Source: Methylotenera sp. (GTDB lineage: Bacteria > Pseudomonadota > Gammaproteobacteria > Burkholderiales > Methylophilaceae). From it: DNA of 11,181 bases. Where the stretch lies: the NCBI GenBank assembly GCA_027310735.1, contig DAIDAH010000073.1, positions 1 to 11,181 on the forward strand. Reading direction: 5' to 3'. Shown piece by piece: positions 5,850-11,181 of the stretch (position 1 is the stretch's first letter; each line of letters starts with the position of its first letter). The translations under genes and the position numbers were made by a program. A model generated the notes under the pieces. That model was not told where the DNA came from. It worked only from the letters and a program-made list of their open reading frames with translations, and ran no database searches.

Positions 5850-7277
5850 ATGAGTACAGCGATTATTGGTAAAGTAGTGCAATGTATTGGTGCGGTGGTT
5901 GACGTTGAGTTTCCACGTGACCATATGCCTAAAGTGTTTGATGCGTTGATTATTGACGATGCCTCAAGCCAAGCCGAAGCAGGCTTAACACTTGAAGTGC
6001 AACAGCAATTAGGTGACGGCATTGTACGTACCATTGCGATGGGCTCATCAGATGGTCTTGCGCGTGGCACAGTATTTAAATCTACTGGTAGCCAAATTAC
6101 AGTGCCAGTAGGTGTTGGTACATTAGGTCGTATTATGGATGTACTGGGTCGCCCAATTGATGAAGCTGGTCCGATTGATTCTGACGAGCGTCGCGCTATT
6201 CACCAAAAAGCGCCAACTTTTGAAGAGCTTTCACCATCAGTAGACTTGCTAGAAACTGGTATCAAAGTGATTGACTTGGTTTGTCCGTTTGCTAAAGGTG
6301 GTAAAGTTGGTCTATTCGGTGGTGCTGGCGTAGGTAAGACAGTTAACATGCTTGAGTTGATTAACAACATTGCTAAACAACACTCTGGTTTGTCTGTGTT
6401 TGCTGGTGTTGGTGAGCGTACTCGTGAAGGTAACGACTTCTACCACGAAATGGCAGAAGCAGGTGTTATTAAGCTTGATGACATGAAAGAATCAAAAGTA
6501 GCGATGGTGTTCGGTCAGATGAACGAGCCACCAGGCAACCGTTTACGTGTAGCACTTTCAGGCTTGACTATGGCTGAAAAATTCCGTGATGAAGGTCGTG
6601 ATGTGTTGTTCTTCGTTGATAACATCTACCGCTATACATTGGCCGGTACTGAAGTATCTGCATTGTTAGGCCGTATGCCTTCTGCTGTAGGTTACCAACC
6701 TACCCTAGCTGATGAAATGGGTCGTTTACAAGAGCGTATTACTTCAACTAAAGCAGGTTCTATTACTTCTATCCAAGCGGTATACGTACCTGCGGATGAC
6801 TTGACTGACCCATCACCAGCGACAACTTTCCAACATTTGGATTCAACAGTTGTGTTGTCACGTGACATTGCTTCTCTTGGTATCTACCCAGCGGTTGACC
6901 CACTAGATTCAACTTCACGTCAATTAGACCCATTGGTTGTTGGTGAAGAACACTACAACGTAGCACGTAGCGTTCAACAAACATTACAACGTTACAAAGA
7001 GTTACGTGACATTATTGCGATTTTGGGTATGGACGAGTTGTCTCCAGAAGATAAATTGGCTGTAGGCCGTGCACGTAAAATTCAACGTTTCTTGTCACAA
7101 CCATTTCACGTGGCTGAAGTGTTTACTGGCGCGCCAGGTAAATACGTACCACTAAAAGAAACCATCAAAGGCTTTAAAGCTATTGTTGCTGGTGAATACG
7201 ATCACTTGCCAGAGCAAGCATTCTATATGGTGGGTGGTATTGAAGAGGCTGTAGAGAAAGCGAAAACCTTAAACTAG
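5850..7277 (+). CDS. atpD: F-type ATP synthase F1 subunit beta (catalytic)
   Basis: Beta (475 residues; 460 in E. coli) holds the three catalytic sites where ADP and phosphate are joined. Visible in order: the N-terminal barrel (about 1-85), Walker A GGAGVGKT at 157-164 (K163), GERTREGNDFYHE with catalytic base E189 (E. coli Glu181), the GQMNEPPGNR motif, the Walker B stretch LFFVDNIYR, and the family signature PAVDPLDSTS. The C-terminal lever motif is DELSPED (395-401), a variant of the E. coli DELSEED with proline at the fifth position. The extra length versus E. coli is spread over short loops, mainly near residues 37-45 and 200-212. AGGA at 5839-5842 precedes the ATG by seven bases. The last codons take part in an inverted repeat with the atpC ribosome site. 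Confidence 0.99.
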   Translation: MSTAIIGKVVQCIGAVVDVEFPRDHMPKVFDALIIDDASSQAEAGLTLEVQQQLGDGIVRTIAMGSSDGLARGTVFKSTGSQITVPVGVGTLGRIMDVLGRPIDEAGPIDSDERRAIHQKAPTFEELSPSVDLLETGIKVIDLVCPFAKGGKVGLFGGAGVGKTVNMLELINNIAKQHSGLSVFAGVGERTREGNDFYHEMAEAGVIKLDDMKESKVAMVFGQMNEPPGNRLRVALSGLTMAEKFRDEGRDVLFFVDNIYRYTLAGTEVSALLGRMPSAVGYQPTLADEMGRLQERITSTKAGSITSIQAVYVPADDLTDPSPATTFQHLDSTVVLSRDIASLGIYPAVDPLDSTSRQLDPLVVGEEHYNVARSVQQTLQRYKELRDIIAILGMDELSPEDKLAVGRARKIQRFLSQPFHVAEVFTGAPGKYVPLKETIKGFKAIVAGEYDHLPEQAFYMVGGIEEAVEKAKTLN

Positions 7278-7308
7278 TCGCTACTAGTTTTTAGTCAAAA
7301 GTTTAAGG
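7267..7308 (+). promoter_or_regulatory. Inverted repeat pairing the end of atpD with the atpC Shine-Dalgarno
   Basis: CCTTAAACT (7267-7275, the last atpD codons and first stop base) is the exact reverse complement of AGTTTAAGG (7300-7308). That segment contains most of AAGGAT (7305-7310), the atpC Shine-Dalgarno. A second, mutually exclusive hairpin is possible inside it: AAACTAGT (7271-7278) with ACTAGTTT (7283-7290), loop CGCT. A ribosome finishing atpD would cover the 5' arm, so the layout suits translational coupling of atpC to atpD. The pairings are seen directly; the regulation is inferred. Confidence 0.5.
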
Positions 7309-7315
7309 ATTAATT

Positions 7316-7741
7316 ATGGCAAATACTGTTCATATAGATGTAGTAAGTGCAGAAGCTTCAATTTTCTCTGGCGAAGCCGAGTTTGTTGTGGCGCCTGCCA
7401 GCGCAGGTGAAGTGGGTATCTATCCGAACCATGCACCGATGATTACCACAATCAAGGCTGGTGCATTGCGTATCAAGCAAGCAAATGATGCTGAGGATAC
7501 TTTGATTTTCATTTCAGGTGGAATCTTAGAAGTACAGCCAGGTATGATTACTGTGTTAGCGGATACTGCTGTGCGTGGTCATGATTTAGATGAAGCGAAA
7601 GCAATTGCTGCAAAAGACGCAGCAATTGAGGCTATGCAAAATAGAACCTCTAATGTGGATTATGCACAAGCACAAGCTGAATTGTCTGAAGCACTTGCAC
7701 AAATCAATACGATTGAGAAGTTACGTAAATCAGCACACTAA
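7316..7741 (+). CDS. atpC: F-type ATP synthase F1 subunit epsilon
   Basis: Epsilon (141 residues; 139 in E. coli) sits at the foot of gamma on the c-ring and can inhibit ATP hydrolysis by inserting its C-terminal helices into F1. The N-terminal beta-sandwich covers about residues 1-85 and carries the family motif GEVGIYPNHAPM (31-42). It is followed by ISGGILEVQPGMITVLADTA (about 66-85). The C-terminal part (about 88-139) is two alanine-rich helices separated near NRTSN, as in the inhibitory hairpin. AAGGAT (7305-7310) lies five bases before the ATG and may be masked by pairing with the end of atpD. It is the last gene of the operon; a terminator follows 42 bases after its stop. Confidence 0.97.
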   Translation: MANTVHIDVVSAEASIFSGEAEFVVAPASAGEVGIYPNHAPMITTIKAGALRIKQANDAEDTLIFISGGILEVQPGMITVLADTAVRGHDLDEAKAIAAKDAAIEAMQNRTSNVDYAQAQAELSEALAQINTIEKLRKSAH

Positions 7742-7783
7742 TGCAATAAAATAATATGAAGTAACGTAAAAGGTTACATCAGC

Positions 7784-7810
7784 AAAAAGGCAGCCTAGGC
7801 TGCCTTTTTT
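7784..7810 (+). terminator. Rho-independent terminator of the atp operon
   Basis: The perfect palindrome GGCAGCCTAGGCTGCC (7789-7804) is flanked by AAAAA on the left and TTTTTT (7805-7810) on the right. This gives a stem of about 11 bp around a CTAG loop, followed by a U-run. It is a textbook intrinsic terminator. Because the A-tract mirrors the T-tract, it should also work on the opposite strand. A smaller 5-bp hairpin (GTAAC 7761-7765 / GTTAC 7773-7777) precedes it. Confidence 0.95.
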
Positions 7811-7818
7811 GTTATACT
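7810..7818 (+). promoter_or_regulatory. Candidate extended -10 promoter of glmU
   Basis: TGT followed by TATACT (7813-7818; five of six matches to TATAAT) forms an extended -10 element that begins on the last T of the atp terminator. No good -35 is present, because that position falls in the terminator stem; extended -10 promoters can work without one. Transcription would start around 7825, leaving a short leader of about 24 nt before the glmU ATG. Confidence 0.45.
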
Positions 7819-7848
7819 TTGCGAATAAATGCATTTGAAAAATTGACT

Positions 7849-9219
7849 ATGAACAAATTAAATATTGTTATTCTCGCTGCCGGCAAAGGTACGCGTATGC
7901 ATTCCAATACACCCAAGGTTTTGCATGAAGTTGGTGCGAAGGCAATATTGGCGCATGTCATTGATTGTGCAAAAGATCTTAATCCACAAAAGATTATCGT
8001 CGTCTATGGATATGGCGGTGAAACAGTACGTGCAGAGTTTGCACATGAAAATGTGGTTTGGGTGCATCAGGCAGAGCAATTGGGTACAGGGCATGCTGTG
8101 CAACAAGCACTTACGCATTTGGATGCCGATGCTAAGATTCTGATTTTATTGGGTGATGTGCCATTAGTCGATGTGCATACCTGCAAAAATTTAAGTGAAC
8201 AAGCTAATAATAAGCTGGCCATTTTATCCTTCAATAAGACAGACCCAACGGGCTATGGAAGAATAGTACGCTCTACTACTGGAAGCGTAGTCGCAATCAT
8301 AGAGCACAAGGATGCAAGTTCCGAGCAACGCAGTATAAGTGAGGTTAACACAGGCATTATGGCAATGCCAATGACCTATCTTACTAAGTGGTTGTCACAG
8401 ATTAGCAATCAAAATGTGCAGGGTGAATACTATCTGACAGACATTGTTGCGCTTGCTGTGGCACAAGGGATTGAAGTTGTTGCAGTGGTCACGCGGGATG
8501 AGTGGTCTGTCACTGGTATAAACTCTAAAGAAGATTTATCTAAAATTGAACGCGTGTATCAAGCGCGTATTGCACAAAACTTATTGCAACAAGGGGTAAC
8601 CCTCAAAGATGCGTCGCGAATTGACGTGCGCGGCACGCTGCATTGCGGGCGTGATGTAGTGATTGACGTGAATTGTGTATTTGAAGGCAATGTCACGCTG
8701 GCAGACAATGTAAGAGTTGCAGCCAATTGCGTAATTAAAAATGCGGAAATACATGCGGGCGTACATATTGCACCATTTACTATCATTGATGAGACACAGG
8801 TTGGCGCAAACAGCCGCATTGGACCCTTTGCGCGTTTGCGCCCAGGCACTAAACTCGACGCTGATACGCACATAGGTAACTTTGTTGAACTTAAAAATAC
8901 GCAGGTGGGGACTGGTAGCAAGATTAATCACTTAAGTTATGTAGGTGATACCACGATAGGCAGGAATGTTAATATTGGCGCTGGTACAATCACGTGCAAT
9001 TACGACGGCGTGAATAAATTTAGAACGGTGATAGAAGACGATGTATTTGTTGGCTCCGACTCACAATTGGTCGCCCCAATCACCATTGGTAAGGGTGCAA
9101 CAATTGCAGCAGGTTCTACAATTACAAGAGATGCTCCAGCTGACCAGCTCACGTTTTGTCGTGCGAAAGAGCAAAAATCGATTGCAGGTTGGAAACGACC
9201 TCAAAAAATTACGAAATAA
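7849..9219 (+). CDS. glmU: Bifunctional GlmU: GlcN-1-P acetyltransferase / GlcNAc-1-P uridyltransferase
   Basis: GlmU acetylates glucosamine-1-phosphate using acetyl-CoA and then joins the product to UMP from UTP, giving UDP-GlcNAc for peptidoglycan and lipopolysaccharide. The N-terminal uridyltransferase domain (about 1-228) has VILAAGKGTRM at 7-17, LLGDVPL with metal ligand D103, and VTGINSKEDL with N225 (E. coli Asp105 and Asn227). The C-terminal left-handed beta-helix (about 250-440) is made of hexapeptide repeats. It carries the RLRPG motif at 329-333, H361 in NHLSYVGD (the E. coli catalytic His363), and NIGAGTITCNYDG. Starting at ATG 7849 gives 456 residues, the same as E. coli. An in-frame TTG at 7819 would add ten non-conserved residues. 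The ribosome site is poor. The short C-terminus WKRPQKITK is normal. Confidence 0.97.
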   Translation: MNKLNIVILAAGKGTRMHSNTPKVLHEVGAKAILAHVIDCAKDLNPQKIIVVYGYGGETVRAEFAHENVVWVHQAEQLGTGHAVQQALTHLDADAKILILLGDVPLVDVHTCKNLSEQANNKLAILSFNKTDPTGYGRIVRSTTGSVVAIIEHKDASSEQRSISEVNTGIMAMPMTYLTKWLSQISNQNVQGEYYLTDIVALAVAQGIEVVAVVTRDEWSVTGINSKEDLSKIERVYQARIAQNLLQQGVTLKDASRIDVRGTLHCGRDVVIDVNCVFEGNVTLADNVRVAANCVIKNAEIHAGVHIAPFTIIDETQVGANSRIGPFARLRPGTKLDADTHIGNFVELKNTQVGTGSKINHLSYVGDTTIGRNVNIGAGTITCNYDGVNKFRTVIEDDVFVGSDSQLVAPITIGKGATIAAGSTITRDAPADQLTFCRAKEQKSIAGWKRPQKITK

Positions 9220-9240
9220 ACCTAAATTAATTCAGACTTA

Positions 9241-9277
9241 ATTGATTGAATGATAGCTGTAATATCTTCCAATCAAT
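9241..9277 (+). promoter_or_regulatory. Inverted repeat in the glmU-glmS spacer
   Basis: ATTGATTG (9241-9248) and CAATCAAT (9270-9277) are perfect complements around a 21-base loop, in the 88-bp gap before glmS. There is no U-run after it, so it is not a terminator. It is AT-rich and only modestly stable. The gap contains no convincing -35/-10 pair, so glmU and glmS are probably co-transcribed. A regulatory role is speculative. Confidence 0.3.
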
Positions 9278-9307
9278 GACAGACTGGTCTTAAAAGAAAG
9301 AGAACAT

Positions 9308-11140
9308 ATGTGTGGCATTGTTGGTGCAGTTGCAAGTAGGAATGTCGTTTCCACCCTTATTGAAGGCTTAAGCCGACTTGAATATCGTGGCTATGATTCG
9401 GCTGGTATCGCAGTCATCAATAACCGCAAGATAGAGCGCGTGCGTGCTGTGGGTCGAGTATCAGCTATGACGGATAAAGCTAAGGAAGTTAGTTTAAATG
9501 GGCATGTAGGCATTGGTCATACGCGCTGGGCAACACATGGTGGGGTAACAGAAAGCAATGCACATCCGCACGTTTCTAAAAATGAGATTGCCGTTGTACA
9601 TAACGGTATTATTGAGAATCATGATGAGCAGCGCACGCGCTTAACTGCGCTTGGTTATGAGTTCACCTCACAAACCGATACGGAAGTAATTGCTCACCTG
9701 ATTCATTATTACCAAAATCAAGGTTTAACATTGCTGGTTGCGACACAAAAAGCGGTGGGTGAGTTAACTGGCGCATTTGCAATTAGCGTAATCTCGGTCA
9801 AAGAGCCTGAGCATATGATTACTGCACGCTTAGGTTGCCCGTTATTAATTGGCTTGGGTGAAGGCGAAAACTTCATTGCTTCAGATGTTTCAGCAGTGTT
9901 GTCCGTGACGCGTAATGTGATTTATCTTGAAGATGGAGATGTTGCTGACATTCGATGTGATGGCGTCACAATATTTGGTAGTGACGGCGAAGTCATTAGC
10001 CGTAAAGTAAATATGAGCGATGTATCCTTAGCATCAATGGAGCTAGGCCCGTACGCACACTTCATGCAAAAAGAAATCCATGAGCAACCACGTGCACTTA
10101 ACGATACCATTGAAGCTCTGATTGACGATAATAGCTTCTCTGCTGCCTTATTTGGTGAGGCTGCCAGCGAAGTATTCAGTCAAATCAACAGCATATTGAT
10201 ACTTGCCGCAGGTACCAGTTATTACGCAGCACTTACAGCTAAATACTGGCTAGAAAGCATTGCTAAATTACCAACTAGTGTTGAAATTGCCAGTGAATAT
10301 CGCTATCGTCAATCGGTGCCTAATCCAAACCAGTTAATTGTGACCATTTCACAATCTGGTGAGACCTTAGATACTATGGAAGCCTTGAAGCATGCCAAAT
10401 CATTAGGTCAGCTTTGTACTTTAGCGATATGTAATGTACAAGAGAGCGCCATTCCGCGTGCTTCACGCTTAGTGTTTTATACGCGAGCAGGTGCAGAAAT
10501 TGGTGTAGCCTCTACCAAAGCCTTCACGACGCAATTAGTGGCGTTATTCACGTTGGCTGCAACTCTGGCAAAGCAACGCGGCATATTGAGCGAAAATGAT
10601 GAGCATGAGTACTTAACCGCGCTCAGGCAGTTAGCAGGTGGCGTGCAATTAGCGTTGAATCTTGAGCCGCAAATCCGTGAATGGGCCTCTCGTTTCGCCA
10701 ATAAACAGCACGCTTTATTCCTCGGGCGAGGCATACATTATCCAATAGCCCTAGAAGGCGCATTAAAGCTCAAGGAGATCTCGTACATTCACGCTGAAGC
10801 CTACCCTGCTGGCGAACTTAAACATGGTCCTCTGGCGCTTGTAGATAGCAATATGCCGGTGGTGGTTATTGCGCCGAATGATGCGCTGTTGGAAAAAGTA
10901 AAATCTAACATGCAGGAAGTGAAAGCGCGTGGCGGTGAGCTATTTGTTTTAGCTGATGATGATAGCCATTTTATTGGATCAGAAGGAGTGCATGTCATTC
11001 GCACTCCACGTCATGTAGGCGTGCTTTCCCCTATTTTGCATACGATACCAGTTCAGTTGCTGGCATATCATGCGGCCCTAATTAAAGGAACGGATGTGGA
11101 CAAGCCTAGGAATTTGGCAAAAAGCGTAACTGTTGAGTAG
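9308..11140 (+). CDS. glmS: Glutamine--fructose-6-phosphate aminotransferase (isomerizing)
   Basis: GlmS makes glucosamine-6-phosphate from fructose-6-phosphate and glutamine, the committed step to UDP-GlcNAc. It has 610 residues; the E. coli enzyme is 609. The N-terminal glutaminase domain (about 1-240) starts MCGIVGA, placing the nucleophile cysteine at position 2, exposed after methionine removal. RLEYRGYDSAGIAV, HTRWATHGG and HNGIIENH follow. Two SIS sugar-isomerase domains come next, with SQSGET at about 348-353, ASTKAFTTQL, and AEAYPAGELKHGPLAL at about 496-511. The C-terminus DKPRNLAKSVTVE is the conserved tail of the active site. The residue matching E. coli Cys300 appears to be alanine (LAAGTSY), as I recall that sequence. 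AGAAAGAG (9295-9302) precedes the ATG. It sits 88 bp after glmU, a common pairing. Confidence 0.98.
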   Translation: MCGIVGAVASRNVVSTLIEGLSRLEYRGYDSAGIAVINNRKIERVRAVGRVSAMTDKAKEVSLNGHVGIGHTRWATHGGVTESNAHPHVSKNEIAVVHNGIIENHDEQRTRLTALGYEFTSQTDTEVIAHLIHYYQNQGLTLLVATQKAVGELTGAFAISVISVKEPEHMITARLGCPLLIGLGEGENFIASDVSAVLSVTRNVIYLEDGDVADIRCDGVTIFGSDGEVISRKVNMSDVSLASMELGPYAHFMQKEIHEQPRALNDTIEALIDDNSFSAALFGEAASEVFSQINSILILAAGTSYYAALTAKYWLESIAKLPTSVEIASEYRYRQSVPNPNQLIVTISQSGETLDTMEALKHAKSLGQLCTLAICNVQESAIPRASRLVFYTRAGAEIGVASTKAFTTQLVALFTLAATLAKQRGILSENDEHEYLTALRQLAGGVQLALNLEPQIREWASRFANKQHALFLGRGIHYPIALEGALKLKEISYIHAEAYPAGELKHGPLALVDSNMPVVVIAPNDALLEKVKSNMQEVKARGGELFVLADDDSHFIGSEGVHVIRTPRHVGVLSPILHTIPVQLLAYHAALIKGTDVDKPRNLAKSVTVE

Positions 11141-11181
11141 TTGTGGCATAGCTCGACAGTAAGCAACTTTTCCATCGTCAT

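Noticed and set aside
7102..7117. parS-like sequence (TTTCACGTG core) inside atpD, with another partial match near 5911
   Set aside because: Only about ten of 16 positions match the parS consensus, and the core falls on the conserved codons Phe-His-Val. A parB gene nearby makes parS plausible in the region, but these matches look like coding coincidence.
7819..7848. Upstream TTG start for glmU
   Set aside because: It would add ten residues not seen in GlmU proteins, lies right after the -10 element upstream of the likely transcription start, and has no ribosome site. ATG 7849 gives the family length.
9041..9241. Overlapping + strand frame across the end of glmU
   Set aside because: It is another reading frame of the GlmU beta-helix region, with a low-complexity product (QLQQVLQLQEMLQL) and no ribosome site.
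9220..9307. glmS ribozyme/riboswitch before glmS
   Set aside because: The spacer is only 88 bp, too short for the ribozyme fold, and it lacks its conserved core. That RNA is typical of Firmicutes, not of this lineage.

Overview
This window looks like an ordinary, well-conserved piece of a betaproteobacterial chromosome. All genes lie on the + strand, and base composition is AT-leaning with no visible break. The order parB - atpIBEFHAGDC - glmU - glmS, the protein sequences, and the low-GC codon use suggest a methylotroph of the Methylophilaceae (Methylotenera/Methylophilus type). That placement is inferred from recalled family resemblance, not from a search.

Layout. Bases 1-325 are the 3' end of parB (chromosome-partitioning, centromere-binding protein). 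A 163-bp spacer follows, holding a plausible sigma-70-type promoter. Bases 489-7741 are a complete nine-gene F-type ATP synthase operon: atpI (assembly factor); atpB, atpE, atpF (membrane Fo a, c, b); atpH, atpA, atpG, atpD, atpC (F1 delta, alpha, gamma, beta, epsilon). Catalytic and proton-path residues are intact throughout. A strong intrinsic terminator (7784-7810) closes the operon, and an extended -10 element abuts its U-tract. Then come glmU (7849-9219) and glmS (9308-11140), the last and first enzymes of the UDP-GlcNAc pathway from fructose-6-phosphate. The final 41 bases hold nothing recognisable.

How the genes work together. The atp genes build one membrane rotary machine that needs very unequal subunit numbers (about ten c, three alpha, three beta, two b, one of most others). 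The spacers contain sequence that could tune this from one mRNA: a U-rich leader and strong Shine-Dalgarno before atpE, a stable hairpin and weak Shine-Dalgarno before atpF, a duplicated Shine-Dalgarno segment before atpA, and an inverted repeat that would hide the atpC Shine-Dalgarno by pairing with the end of atpD. GlmS makes glucosamine-6-phosphate and GlmU makes UDP-GlcNAc for peptidoglycan and lipopolysaccharide.

I found no mobile element, CRISPR array, tRNA/rRNA or candidate new system. The points worth a second look are post-transcriptional elements in the atp spacers and an extra segment of about 23 residues in AtpG.
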